From positions 1 through 62,191 of the forward strand of contig NZ_JAGPXN010000028.1 in assembly GCF_018070575.1 (NCBI RefSeq): a stretch of 62,191 nt of DNA. Reading direction: 5' to 3'. The notes under the pieces were generated by a model that was given only the letters and a program-made list of their open reading frames with translations, was not told where the DNA came from and made no database searches. Positions 8,869-17,841 of this stretch are shown in pieces. Every line of letters begins with the position of its first letter. The first letter of the stretch is position 1. Both the position numbers and the translations under genes were made by a program. The DNA is from Micromonospora sp. C31. Lineage in GTDB: Bacteria > Actinomycetota > Actinomycetes > Mycobacteriales > Micromonosporaceae.

Positions 8869-9354
8869 TCAGCCGGTGACGGGGCTGCTCTGGTGCGACA
8901 GGAGCAGCGGGCGGCCGTCGTCCTGGCGGACGATGATCCAGGTGGCCCGGATGTGCCGCTCGGGGGCGACCTCGCTCTCGCCGGCGAGGATGATGCCGCC
9001 GCCGGTGACCACCATGGCGACGTCCGGGTGGAGGAAGTTCACCGACACGGGGTAGCCCTTGACGTAGGCGCCCTTGTACGGGCCCGCGAACCCCTTGGTC
9101 ATGAAGGCGCGGATCTGCTCGCGGCTGGTCAGCTGCTCGTCGCCCATGAGCAGGCTGCCGTTCTCCGCGAAGAGGTCGGCGAAGAATTCCGGGTCGTTGG
9201 CCTTCCACGCCGCCTGGATCAGCTGCGGTACGGCCAGGACGGCCTTCTCGTCGTCACTGACGAACTCCCGGTAGTAGGAGTGGTCCTCCGCGACGCGGGC
9301 GGTCTCGAGGATCTCCGTCGCGTCGCCCCACCGCGACGCTGCCTTGGTGGTCAT
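8869..9354 (-). CDS. SgcJ-type NTF2/SnoaL-like protein, paralogue 1
   Basis: A 161-residue small alpha+beta protein of the NTF2-like superfamily (SgcJ/EcaC, DUF4440 type). The conserved stretch AAWKANDPEFFADLFAENG and the later FAGPYKGAYVKG fit the cone-shaped fold. SgcJ homologues occur in nine-membered enediyne clusters, where a role near warhead formation has been proposed but the exact reaction is not settled. It is closely related to the protein at 13296-13751, which also shares the N-terminal pattern MT-x-KAAS. The ATG at 9354 is used because alignment with the paralogue begins there. Confidence 0.85.
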   Translation of the reverse strand: MTTKAASRWGDATEILETARVAEDHSYYREFVSDDEKAVLAVPQLIQAAWKANDPEFFADLFAENGSLLMGDEQLTSREQIRAFMTKGFAGPYKGAYVKGYPVSVNFLHPDVAMVVTGGGIILAGESEVAPERHIRATWIIVRQDDGRPLLLSHQSSPVTG

Positions 9355-9389
9355 GGGTGCTCCTTGCGATCGTCGCGGGGAATGGGCGG

Positions 9390-9857
9390 TCACCAGCGCA
9401 GCGTCGCGCCGGCACCGCGCGGGCTGTTCTGGTAGCCGGCGAGCTTCCACTCGCCGTCGCGCTTGACCACGACCCAGGTCGAGCGGACGGCGAGCTCCGG
9501 CGCGATCTCGGTCTCGCCGGGGGCGAGGATGCCGCCGTGGGTGCGCAGCAGGGCGACCTCGTCGTTGGCGAACCGCACGTCGACGGGGTTGCCGGTCACG
9601 CCGGTGCCCTTGAACGGGCCGGCGTACGCGGCGGCCATGAACGAGTAGATCTCGTCGCGGCCCTTCTTGTAGACGTCGCCCGGGAGGATGAGGATTCCGT
9701 CCTCGGTGAAGCTGTCGGCGACGCCGGCGGCGTCGTTGCGGCTCCAGGCGGCGACCAGCCGCAGCGGGACGCTGAGGGCCTCCTTCTCCTTCTCGCTGGT
9801 GAAGGGGCCGTAGTAGGCGTCGAGGTCGGGTCGGTTGGCCTGGGTGGTCGTGGTCAT
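9390..9857 (-). CDS. SgcJ-type NTF2/SnoaL-like protein, paralogue 2
   Basis: A 155-residue NTF2-like protein, first gene of the leftward sugar/tailoring operon. It shares with the other two copies the AAWSRNDAAGVADSFTEDG region, the AGPFKG turn and the C-terminal YQNSP, but is the most divergent: LLMGD is replaced by LILPGD. The ATG is preceded by a good AAGGAGC. Function may be enzymatic or substrate-binding, and no catalytic residues can be named from sequence alone. Confidence 0.83.
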   Translation of the reverse strand: MTTTTQANRPDLDAYYGPFTSEKEKEALSVPLRLVAAWSRNDAAGVADSFTEDGILILPGDVYKKGRDEIYSFMAAAYAGPFKGTGVTGNPVDVRFANDEVALLRTHGGILAPGETEIAPELAVRSTWVVVKRDGEWKLAGYQNSPRGAGATLRW

Positions 9858-10281
9858 GGGGGTGCTCCTTCGTCGGTTCGGGCGGCGGGATGCGCCGACG
9901 CCGGGTACCGGTCGTGATCGCTACCCCGAATCGTTGCCGGGGCCCGTCGCCGCCTGCATCTCTCTGATTGCGCTGCCGTGCGGGCCGGGGACGCCGCCGC
10001 GCCGCGCGGGGCCGTCGGGGCGGGAACGGGGGCCGGGCGGTGGCGAATCCCGCGACACCGCACTTGCGGAGATGCGTCGGCCACCGGCGGGAGCAGACGA
10101 TGCCAGGGCCACCCCAGGCGGGGCGCGCCCTGAGCGACCGCGCCGTCCGCCGCCGGTGACGGATGGCCGGACCGGACGCGACCGGGGCGGATGCCCCCGC
10201 TGGCCCGGTCCCGTGCCGTGCGCCCGGCGGTCATGCGGCGGTGGTGTAACCGCCGAACCGACGATTTTCGAGGAGGTCAGG
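9858..10281. promoter_or_regulatory. Divergent intergenic region, no gene seen
   Basis: This 424-bp gap separates the leftward operon (start 9857) from the rightward one (start 10282), so both promoters should lie here. An inverted repeat, ggcggt (10237-10242) with accgcc (10249-10254), lies just before the ribosome-binding site gaggagg of the right gene and may be an operator. No convincing -35/-10 pair was identified. Confidence 0.5.
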
Positions 10282-11463
10282 GTGGACGTCACCCAGACGG
10301 TGCCCGGCACGGAACTGGTGCGTCGCGCGACGGAGCTGGTGCCCCTGTTGCAGAAGCACGCGAGCTGGTCCGAGGAGAACCGCCGCATGCACGACGAGGT
10401 GGTCGAGGCGATGGCCGACGCCGGCCTGTTCCGGATGCGGATCCCGAAGCGGTACGGGGGATACGAGTCGGACACCCGGACGCTGACCGACGTGACGGCC
10501 CAGCTGGCCCGCGGTGACGGCTCCGTCGCCTGGACCGCCTCGGTGTGGTGCATCCCGGGCTGGATGGTCGGGATGTTCCCCGACGAGGTGCAGGACGAGG
10601 TCTTCGGCACGCCCGACGTGCGTGTCTGCGGCACGCTGAGCCCGACGGGCAGCGCCCAGCCCCGGCCGAACGGTGTGCTGCTCAACGGCCAGTGGGGCTT
10701 CATCAGCGGTGCGCTGCACAGCCACTGGCAGGAGATCATCGCGATGGGGGCCGCGCCGGACGGCACCCCGATGCCCCTCATGATGCTGGTGCCGATGTCC
10801 GACCTGGAGGTCGTCGACGACTGGCACACCTCGGGGATGCGGGGCTCGGGCAGCGTCACCACCGTCGCCCGGGACGTCTTCGTGCCGCAGGAGCGGGTGC
10901 TGCCGCTGCCGGCCGTGCTCCAGGGCCAGTACGCCTCGAAGCTCAACGCCGAGTCGCCGATGTACCGGGCGCCCCTGCTCGGCGTCGCCGCCGCGTCCTC
11001 GGTCGGCACCGTGATCGGGCTGGCCAGGGCCGCCCGGGAGGCGTTCTTCGAGCGGCTGCCCGGCCGGAAGATCACCTACACCGACTACGCCAGCCAGGCC
11101 GAGGCGCCGGTGACCCACCTCCAGGTGGCGGAGGCGACGCTGAAGGCCGACCAGGCCGAGTTCCACGGGTACCGGGTGGCGGACCTGACCGACAGCAAGG
11201 GTCGCTCCGGCGAGCCGTGGACGCTCGAGGAGCGGGTCCGCTCCCGCGCCGACGTGGGCGCGGTCTGCCAGCTCGGGCGCGAGGCGGTGGACGTGCTGGC
11301 CCTGGCCAGCGGCGGTTCGTCGGTCTACAGCTCGGTGCCGATCCAGCGGATCGCCCGGGACGTGCACACCGTCAACCTGCACGCCCTGATGACCCCGCAG
11401 ACCAACTTCGAGCTCTACGGCCGGGTGCTCTGCGGCCTGGAGCCGAACAGCTTCTACATCTGA
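10282..11463 (+). CDS. Acyl-CoA-dehydrogenase-fold flavin monooxygenase/dehydrogenase
   Basis: A 393-residue protein whose length and pattern fit the two-component flavin hydroxylase branch of the acyl-CoA dehydrogenase superfamily (HsaA/DszC-like, C-terminal Acyl-CoA_dh_2). The N-terminal helix region has FRMRIPKRYGGYE, and the middle has GSGSVTTVARDVFVP. GTG at 10282 is chosen because gaggagg lies upstream and homology begins there, although the frame is open further upstream. If it is a monooxygenase it would need reduced flavin, which the flavin reductase at 32732 could supply. A plain desaturase role is the alternative. Confidence 0.8.
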   Translation: MDVTQTVPGTELVRRATELVPLLQKHASWSEENRRMHDEVVEAMADAGLFRMRIPKRYGGYESDTRTLTDVTAQLARGDGSVAWTASVWCIPGWMVGMFPDEVQDEVFGTPDVRVCGTLSPTGSAQPRPNGVLLNGQWGFISGALHSHWQEIIAMGAAPDGTPMPLMMLVPMSDLEVVDDWHTSGMRGSGSVTTVARDVFVPQERVLPLPAVLQGQYASKLNAESPMYRAPLLGVAAASSVGTVIGLARAAREAFFERLPGRKITYTDYASQAEAPVTHLQVAEATLKADQAEFHGYRVADLTDSKGRSGEPWTLEERVRSRADVGAVCQLGREAVDVLALASGGSSVYSSVPIQRIARDVHTVNLHALMTPQTNFELYGRVLCGLEPNSFYI

Positions 11464-11570
11464 CACCGGGCCCGGGTAGCGGCATCCGGCGCCGCCGGGT
11501 GCCGCCCCGGAATCCGTACCAGCTGCGCTGATGCCACGCCTGCGGGCGGGCACGCGACGAGGAGGGGTGG

Positions 11571-13163
11571 ATGTACGACTATGTAATCGTCGGGGCGGGA
11601 TCGGCGGGCTGCGTGCTGGCCGCGCGACTGAGCGAGGATCCCGACGTCCGGGTCTGCCTCGTCGAGGCCGGCCCGGCGGACACGGCCCAGAACGTGCACG
11701 TTCCGGTGGCGTTCGGCCAGTTGTTCCGTACCCAGCTCGACTGGGACTACGACACGCACGACGAGCCGCACCTGCACCGTCGCCGCATCTACCTGCCCCG
11801 CGGCCGGGTGCTGGGCGGCACCAGCTCGATCAACACCATGATCTACGTCCGGGGCCACCGGTCGGACTTCGACGGCTGGAACCAGCCCGGGTGGGGCTTC
11901 GACGAGCTGCTGCCGTACTTCAAGCGGTCGGAGGACAACGAGCGGGGCGAGTCGGCCTACCACGGGACGGGCGGCCCGCTGCGGGTCTCCGACGGCCGGT
12001 CGCGCAACCCGATGTCCGCCGCCTTCGTCGCGGCGGCCCAGGAGGCGGGCTTCGGCGCCAACGACGACTTCAACGGCGAGCGGCAGGACGGCTTCGGGCT
12101 GTTCCAGCTCACCCAGCGCGACGGCCGGCGGGCCAGCACCGCCACCGCCTTCCTGCACCCCGTGGCCGACCGGCCCAACCTGACCGTCGAGGTGAACCTC
12201 CAGGTGCACCGGGTGCTGGTCGAGAACGGCCGGGCGGTGGGCGTGGTGGGCCAGCGGCTCGGTGCGGACGTCGAGATCCGGGCCGAGCGGGAGGTGGTGC
12301 TCTCCGGCGGGGCGTACAACTCGCCGCAGCTGCTCATGCTCTCCGGCATCGGGCCGGCGCCGCTGCTCTCCGCGCTCGGTGTGCCGGTCGTGCTGGACCA
12401 GCCGCAGGTCGGGCAGAACCTCCAGGACCACGTCCTGGTGCCGTTGATCTACGCCCACTCGCATCCGGTCAGCCTGATCGCCGCCGGCACCCCGGACGAC
12501 CTCGAGCAGTTCATGTCCGAGGGCCGGGGGCCGATGACCTCCAACGGCCCGGAGGCCGGCGGGTTCGTGCGTACCACGGACGGTCTGGCCGCGCCGGACG
12601 TGGAGTTCCTCTCCGCACCGGTGATGTTCGCCGACAACGGCCTGGGCACGCCCACCGACCACGCCCTGTCCTACGGTCCGTCGATGCTGGCGCCGCGCAG
12701 CCGGGGCAGCGTGCAGCTCGCTCTGGCCGACCCCACCGCGAAGCCGAAGATCGTGCACAACTACTTCGCCGAGGAGTCCGACCTGGACGACGCGGTGGCC
12801 GCGCTGCGCATCGGGCTGGACATCGCCCGACAGCCGGCTCTCGCGCCGTACACGGAGCGGCCGTTCCGGCCGCCTGCGTCGGAGTCCGACGCGGACCTTC
12901 GGGACTACGTACGCCGGTACGCCCACTCCATCTACCACCCGGCCGGCACCTGCGCCATGGGCGCCGTGGTCGACGCGGAGCTGCGGGTGCACGGCGTCGA
13001 CGGGCTGCGGATCGCGGACGCGTCCGTGATGCCCCGACTGGTCAGCGGCAACCCGAACGCCGCAACCATCGCCATCGGCGAGAAGGCCGCAGACCTGATC
13101 AAGGGGGTGGCCGCGGCCACCGAGCCGGCGCTGGCCGCCGGTGCGGCGGGTCCGGCGCGGTAG
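11571..13163 (+). CDS. GMC-family FAD oxidoreductase (choline-dehydrogenase-like)
   Basis: A 530-residue flavoenzyme. The ADP-binding VGAGSAGCVLAARL is at the N terminus and GRVLGGTSSINTMIYVRG is the first GMC signature. The C-terminal active-site histidine is in YHPAGTCAMG, with its Asn partner in SGNPNAATIAIGEKA. It should oxidise an alcohol or reduce/oxidise a warhead intermediate with FAD. It is a candidate for the E9-type oxidoreductase of nine-membered enediyne clusters (inference). gaggagggg precedes the ATG. It lies 107 bp after the upstream gene in the same operon. Confidence 0.9.
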   Translation: MYDYVIVGAGSAGCVLAARLSEDPDVRVCLVEAGPADTAQNVHVPVAFGQLFRTQLDWDYDTHDEPHLHRRRIYLPRGRVLGGTSSINTMIYVRGHRSDFDGWNQPGWGFDELLPYFKRSEDNERGESAYHGTGGPLRVSDGRSRNPMSAAFVAAAQEAGFGANDDFNGERQDGFGLFQLTQRDGRRASTATAFLHPVADRPNLTVEVNLQVHRVLVENGRAVGVVGQRLGADVEIRAEREVVLSGGAYNSPQLLMLSGIGPAPLLSALGVPVVLDQPQVGQNLQDHVLVPLIYAHSHPVSLIAAGTPDDLEQFMSEGRGPMTSNGPEAGGFVRTTDGLAAPDVEFLSAPVMFADNGLGTPTDHALSYGPSMLAPRSRGSVQLALADPTAKPKIVHNYFAEESDLDDAVAALRIGLDIARQPALAPYTERPFRPPASESDADLRDYVRRYAHSIYHPAGTCAMGAVVDAELRVHGVDGLRIADASVMPRLVSGNPNAATIAIGEKAADLIKGVAAATEPALAAGAAGPAR

Positions 13164-13295
13164 CGCGTCGGGCGCAGCCGTGGCCGGCGCCGCGACCGGC
13201 CGTGGTTCGAGGCGGTGACCACCAGCGGTACCCGTGCCGGCGCGACCGGAGCGCCGGCGAGCACCCAGATCCGACACCCGGCAGAGGAGCACACC

Positions 13296-13751
13296 ATGAC
13301 CAACAAGGCAGCGTCGCTGGTCGAGCAGTCCAAGCAGTGGGCGAAGCACTACGGGCCGTACAGCAACGGGGAGGAGGGTCACGCCTTCACCGCGCCGCTG
13401 CGGGTGCGGGCCAACTGGGACGCCAACGACGCCGACGCCATCGCCGAGATGTTCACCGACAACGGCAGCATGCTGATGGGCGACGACCAGCTGACCAGCC
13501 GGGACGAGATCCGCGCCTGGCTGACCGACGCGTTCGCCGGCCCGTACAAGGGGGCCCGGATGACCTTCGAGCCCGTCGAGATCAGTATGCTGCACCGGGA
13601 CTCCGCCATGGTCGTCGCCGAGGGCGGCATCCTGCTGGCCGGCGAGACCGGGGTCGCCGCCGAGCGGAGCAGCCGCATCGTCTTCATCACGGTGCGCGTC
13701 GACGACGACTGGCGGGTCCTGTCCTACCAGTCCAGCCCGGTCAAGGGCTGA
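13296..13751 (+). CDS. SgcJ-type NTF2/SnoaL-like protein, paralogue 3
   Basis: A 151-residue NTF2-like protein, clearly a duplicate of the one at 8869-9354. Both carry NGS-x-LMGD-x-QLTSR, FAGPYKGA and a terminal SYQSSPVKG/SHQSSPVTG. It ends the rightward three-gene operon. The ATG at 13296 follows gcagaggagc. Three copies in one cluster could act on different intermediates or form a mixed oligomer, but this cannot be decided from sequence. Confidence 0.85.
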   Translation: MTNKAASLVEQSKQWAKHYGPYSNGEEGHAFTAPLRVRANWDANDADAIAEMFTDNGSMLMGDDQLTSRDEIRAWLTDAFAGPYKGARMTFEPVEISMLHRDSAMVVAEGGILLAGETGVAAERSSRIVFITVRVDDDWRVLSYQSSPVKG

Positions 13752-13929
13752 CTCCGGCCCACCCCGTCGCCCCGGGGCCCGGCCGCGTCCCGTCCGCCGC
13801 CGGCCCCTGAACCGGCGGTGGCCGTCGTACCCCTCCGGCGTCGCCGTCCCTTCGCCCGCCGCCGGGCCCCCGGCTCGCCCCGGTGCCCGCCGCGGGCGGT
13901 GCCGGACGGCGGGGGCCGCGCACACGGAA

Positions 13930-14000
13930 GCGACCACGGCGCTCGGCCGTGGTCGCTGGGTGGGCCCGTGCGCCCCGGCGGTCCGACCGGGGCGCACGGG
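13930..14000. terminator. Two back-to-back hairpins between convergent genes
   Basis: The first stem is gcgaccacggc (13930-13940) with gccgtggtcgc (13946-13956). The second is cccgtgcgccccgg (13965-13978) with ccggggcgcacggg (13987-14000). Both are perfect. They lie between stops at 13751 (+) and 14004 (-) and probably end both transcripts. There is no long U-tract, as is common in actinomycetes. Confidence 0.8.
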
Positions 14001-14003
14001 ACG

Positions 14004-14798
14004 TCAGGAGGTGGCGAACTGTCCCGGCCGTCGGCCCGGGCCGGCCGGCCCCCGGTACGCCTGGGCGATGTCCAGCCAGTGGTGGGCCTCGGCGCCGATG
14101 GCCCGCAGCGACAGGTCGTCGCGGTGCCGACGCCGGGTGACCAGCAGGCAGAAGTCCTCGGCGGTGCCGTCGACGACCTGCTCCGCCTCGGGTGGCCCGA
14201 AGTTCCAGACCGCACCGGACGGGGCGGTGATGACGAAGCGGAACGTGCTGGTGGGGACCTCCAGCCCCCGTGCCAGGTAGCCGAAGTCCCAGGTGCGCAC
14301 CGCGAACTCGACGAGCGGCCGGAGCCGGTCGGTGCGGCGACGGTGTACCCCGAGGGCGTCGGCGATGTCCTGGCCGTGCCCGAACAGCTCCATCATCCCC
14401 GCCGCGGCGAGCACCGGCGCCGGGAGCGGCCGGACGAGCCAGGGCACCGGCTGCCCGACCGGGACGGCGGCCAGTGCCTTCTCGGCGGCGGCCCGCTCCT
14501 CGCGCCACCGGGCCAGCAGCGCCGCCGGCGCCTCGGCCAGGTACGGGGCCATCGCCGCGTTGACGTTGGCGTCGAAGTCGCCGCTCATGCGCGACATGAG
14601 GGCCTGGAAGCCGTCCGGGTCGGCGGCGGCCAGGCCGGCCATCCGGAAGGTGGCGCTCAGGTGGGCGATCTGGTGCGCGACCGTCCAGCCCTCGGCGGGG
14701 GTGGGGGTGCGCCACCCGGCGTCGTCCAGCTCGGCGACCATGCGGTCGACGTCGTCACCCTCGGCCTCCAGGGCGGCGAACACGTCCTGTTCTGCCAC
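14004..14798 (-). CDS. DinB/mycothiol-dependent maleylpyruvate-isomerase-like protein (TIGR03084 type)
   Basis: A 264-residue member of the DinB/MDMPI superfamily. The N-terminal four-helix region has GWTVAHQIAHLSATFRMAGL, with the expected metal-ligand histidines, and later GHGQDIADALGVHR, which supplies another. Some relatives are mycothiol-dependent transferases or isomerases. In this cluster it could conjugate a reactive intermediate with mycothiol for self-protection, but that is inference. The GTG start follows GAGAGGATGA. The gap to the exporter gene upstream is 168 bp. Confidence 0.78.
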   Translation of the reverse strand: MAEQDVFAALEAEGDDVDRMVAELDDAGWRTPTPAEGWTVAHQIAHLSATFRMAGLAAADPDGFQALMSRMSGDFDANVNAAMAPYLAEAPAALLARWREERAAAEKALAAVPVGQPVPWLVRPLPAPVLAAAGMMELFGHGQDIADALGVHRRRTDRLRPLVEFAVRTWDFGYLARGLEVPTSTFRFVITAPSGAVWNFGPPEAEQVVDGTAEDFCLLVTRRRHRDDLSLRAIGAEAHHWLDIAQAYRGPAGPGRRPGQFATS

Positions 14799-14966
14799 GC
14801 GCTCATCCTCTCGCTGCGGTGTCGCCCCGATCCGGGCGGACGGTGCGGACCCCGGGCGTCGCCGCGGGGGGTGACCGTCGACCGGCGCGGTGGCGCGCGT
14901 CGCCGGCGCCGTGCGGCCGGCGGTTGACGGGGGAGCCGGCCGATCGGGTCGGTGCCGGCGTATCAA

Positions 14967-16664
14967 TCATCGACGGCTGGCGTGGCGGGTGTCTTCTCCC
15001 ACTGTGCGCAGCGACCGGCGACCGTGGCCCGTCCCGTCGTCGGCCGGGCGCCCACGCAGCCGGAGCGCGATCAGGCCGCCGAGCAGCAGGACGCCCACCA
15101 CCGCCCCGAGCGCCGGCCGGACGGCCGGCAGGAACGCGTCGGCGAACGCCGCCTCCGCCACGTTCCGGTACCTCTCGGCGAGTTCCGGCGGGGTCCCGGC
15201 GGGCACGACGAAGCCGCCGGCCTGGCCGGCGCCCAACCTGGCGCCCTCGCCGGCGGCCCCGCCGAAGCCGTGCAGGAAGTCCGCCCGGGCCTCGGGGGGC
15301 AGCTGCGCCGCGCCCGCCCGGGCGGCCTCGGGCAACGTGTCGGCCAGCCGGTGTTGCAGGACGGCACCGACGACCGCCGCGCCGAGCGCGCCGCCGAGCT
15401 GGCGTGCCGTGTTGAGCACGCCCGCGGCGGCGCCGGCCAACCGGGCGGGCACCTCGCGCATCGCCTCGGTCGTGGTCGGCGCGATGGTCGCGCCCATGCC
15501 GATGCCGACGGCGATCAGCGGTACGACGAACGTGCCAGCCGTGGAGTGCGGCGTGACCAGCAGCGCCATGCCCAGCACGCCGAGCGCGTACACGGCGAGC
15601 CCGCCGGCGAGCAGACGCCGCCCGCCGAGCCGGTCGGTGAGCCGCCCGGCGACCGGCGCGACGGCGCTGAGCACCACCGTCCAGGGCAGCGCGGCGAGGC
15701 CCGACTCCAGCGGGCTCATGCCGAGCAGCGCCTGCGTCTCGATCACGAAGACCAGCAGGAAGCCGTACAGCCCGAAGGAGGCGACGAGCGTGATCACGGT
15801 CGCCGGGCCGAAGTTGCCGAGGCGGAACAGCCCGGGCGGGACGAGCGGCTCCCGCTGCCGGCGGTCGCGCAGCGCGAACACCACCGCGCACACCGCCGCG
15901 GCGGCCAGGATCGCCGGGATGCCGACGGGCCCGTGCACCGTGCCCCAGTCGTGCCGTTCGCCCTCGATGAGGGCGTACACGAGGCCCACCAGCGCGGCGG
16001 TGGCCAGGAGCACGCCGACCACGTCGAGGCGGCGCGGCCGGCTGGTGCGCAGGTCGGGCACGAGCCACCAGGCCAGGGCGACGCCGACCGCGCTGAGCGG
16101 CACGTTGAGGTAGAAGATCCACTCCCAGCCGAGCCGGGTGATGACCAGGCCGCCGAGGGTGGGGCCGCTGACGGCGGCCACGCCGGCGACGGCGGTGAAG
16201 ATCCCGAAGGCGGCGCCCCGCCGCGCGGCCGGGAAGATGCCGGAGATGAGGACCACCGCCTGCGGCAGCAGCGCCGCGGCGCCCACGCCCTGCACCACCC
16301 GCGCCGCGATGAGCTGCCCCGGGGACTCGGCGGCCCCGCAGAGCACCGAGGCCACCGCGAACACCACCAAGCCGGCGACGAAGACGGTACGCGGACCGAA
16401 CAGGTCGCCGAGGCGTCCGGCGAAGATCAGCAGCGACGCCAGCGCCAGCAGGTAGCCGTTCAGCACCCAGAGCATGCTGTCGATGCCGGTGTCCAGGGAC
16501 CGCATCATGTCCGGCACGGCGGTGTTGACGATGCTCGTGTCGAGCAGGATGAGGAAGTTGCCGAGGCACAGCACCAGCAGGGCCGCCCACGGGTTGGCGG
16601 GCTTCGGGCGCGGCGTCGTCGTCGCCGGGTCGACGGTCCGCTCCGGGTCACGCCTCGCCCGCAC
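14967..16664 (-). CDS. MFS multidrug exporter, DHA2/EmrB-QacA type
   Basis: A 565-residue membrane protein with a predicted 14-helix pattern. Helix 1 follows NPWAALLVLCLGNFLILLD, then NTAVPDMMRSL. GRLGDLFGPRTVFVAGL is motif A, and GPTLGGLVITRLGWEWIFYL is the drug:H+ antiporter motif C region. It probably exports the enediyne and gives self-resistance. The GTG start overlaps the end of the AhpD-like gene by 17 bp, so the genes are co-transcribed. A long Ala/Gly-rich loop lies near residues 440-500. Confidence 0.92.
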   Translation of the reverse strand: MRARRDPERTVDPATTTPRPKPANPWAALLVLCLGNFLILLDTSIVNTAVPDMMRSLDTGIDSMLWVLNGYLLALASLLIFAGRLGDLFGPRTVFVAGLVVFAVASVLCGAAESPGQLIAARVVQGVGAAALLPQAVVLISGIFPAARRGAAFGIFTAVAGVAAVSGPTLGGLVITRLGWEWIFYLNVPLSAVGVALAWWLVPDLRTSRPRRLDVVGVLLATAALVGLVYALIEGERHDWGTVHGPVGIPAILAAAAVCAVVFALRDRRQREPLVPPGLFRLGNFGPATVITLVASFGLYGFLLVFVIETQALLGMSPLESGLAALPWTVVLSAVAPVAGRLTDRLGGRRLLAGGLAVYALGVLGMALLVTPHSTAGTFVVPLIAVGIGMGATIAPTTTEAMREVPARLAGAAAGVLNTARQLGGALGAAVVGAVLQHRLADTLPEAARAGAAQLPPEARADFLHGFGGAAGEGARLGAGQAGGFVVPAGTPPELAERYRNVAEAAFADAFLPAVRPALGAVVGVLLLGGLIALRLRGRPADDGTGHGRRSLRTVGEDTRHASRR

Positions 16665-17778
16665 GGGTGGTCTCCTCCCCGCCGGCGACGTCGGCGCCGG
16701 GTACGCCGAGCGGGGGCGGCCCGGCGCCGTCCCCGTACAACTGCGCGCCGATCCGGCGGGCCGCGGCCAGGCTCGCCCAGGCCGTGACCGCTACCAGCGC
16801 GGCGTCATCGGCGCCGCCGTCGCGGCAGGCGGCGACGTCGGCGTCGGCGACCCGGTACGGCGCGAGCGCGGTCAGCAGCGCCAGCCGGGCGGCGGGCCGC
16901 TCGGCCGGCGACAGTTCGGCGACGGCGGCGTCGAACCACCGCCCGCCGCCCGGCTCCGGGGGCGGCGGGTCGGCCAGGCAGGTCAGGATCCGCCGCCGGA
17001 CGTGCGCCGGCAGGGCGGCCTCGCCGGCACGGCGGACCGCCTGGTCGGCCCGGGCGAAGGCGGCGGAGACGTGCGGCTGGCCGACGGCCCAGGCCAGGTC
17101 GCCCTCCGGCGGCGCGGGCGGCAGCAGCTCCAGGGAGCGGCCGGGCGTGCGCCCGGTGCGGGCCAGCGACCCCATGATGCGGGCGGCCGTCCGGCGGACC
17201 CCGGCGCGGATCCCGGCCGGCGCCGGCGGCAGCGGGGAGTCCTGGAGGAAGACGCTCACCATCCGGTTGAGGTAGTGGAAGGTCACCGCCACGCCGATCA
17301 GCTCCGGCCCGTGCTCGGCGGGGAAGGGCGGAGGACGGCGGCGCGTCGGGCTGGCGGCCCCGCTGTGCCGGGCCCACTCGGCCAGGGCCCGCAGCCGGGG
17401 GTCGCCGATCCCGCCGACCCCGGCCGTCAGCCACCCGCCCGCGTCGCCCAGCAGCCCGGCCGCCGTGGCGCCGTGCACCTCCACGCAGTACGGGCACCGG
17501 TTGCTCTCGGAGACGGCGGCGGCGACCACCTCCTTCGCCTCGCGGCGGACCAACCCCTCGGCGAGCAGCGTCTCGCGCAGCATCAGCCAGCACGCGCGCA
17601 GCAGGTCGGGGGCCGGGGAGTGCAGCAGCACCGGGGGCGCGAGGACGCCGAAGTCGTCGGCCAGCTGCCGGTAGACCCGCGCGACGGGCCCGGCGGCGGC
17701 GTCCGGGGCGACCGGTGTCACGTGCCGGACGTGGGTCAGCATGGTTCGGCTCGTCACCCGAGCCAGTCGCCTGCCCAT
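16648..17778 (-). CDS. Carboxymuconolactone decarboxylase/AhpD-like protein, copy 1
   Basis: A 376-residue all-helical protein whose first ~110 residues hold the AhpD redox motif Cys95-x2-Cys98-x3-His102 (CPYCVEVHG). It is about twice the length of simple AhpD proteins, with a C-terminal half rich in Ala and Arg. A close paralogue lies at 21648-22721. AhpD proteins are thiol-dependent peroxidases or redox partners, and a role in peroxide or enediyne self-protection, or warhead redox chemistry, is possible. ATG after GGAAGGAAACC. It lies 63 bp beyond the GMC gene. Confidence 0.82.
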   Translation of the reverse strand: MGRRLARVTSRTMLTHVRHVTPVAPDAAAGPVARVYRQLADDFGVLAPPVLLHSPAPDLLRACWLMLRETLLAEGLVRREAKEVVAAAVSESNRCPYCVEVHGATAAGLLGDAGGWLTAGVGGIGDPRLRALAEWARHSGAASPTRRRPPPFPAEHGPELIGVAVTFHYLNRMVSVFLQDSPLPPAPAGIRAGVRRTAARIMGSLARTGRTPGRSLELLPPAPPEGDLAWAVGQPHVSAAFARADQAVRRAGEAALPAHVRRRILTCLADPPPPEPGGGRWFDAAVAELSPAERPAARLALLTALAPYRVADADVAACRDGGADDAALVAVTAWASLAAARRIGAQLYGDGAGPPPLGVPGADVAGGEETTRAGEA

Positions 17779-17841
17779 CGGTTTCCTTCCTGCTCGGGCG
17801 GGCCGGGCCGGGGGCGGGCGCGCCCCCGGCCCGTCGTGGTC

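Noticed and set aside
13215..13295. Upstream in-frame extension of SgcJ-type copy 3
   Set aside because: The shared protein start and the ribosome-binding site point to ATG 13296.
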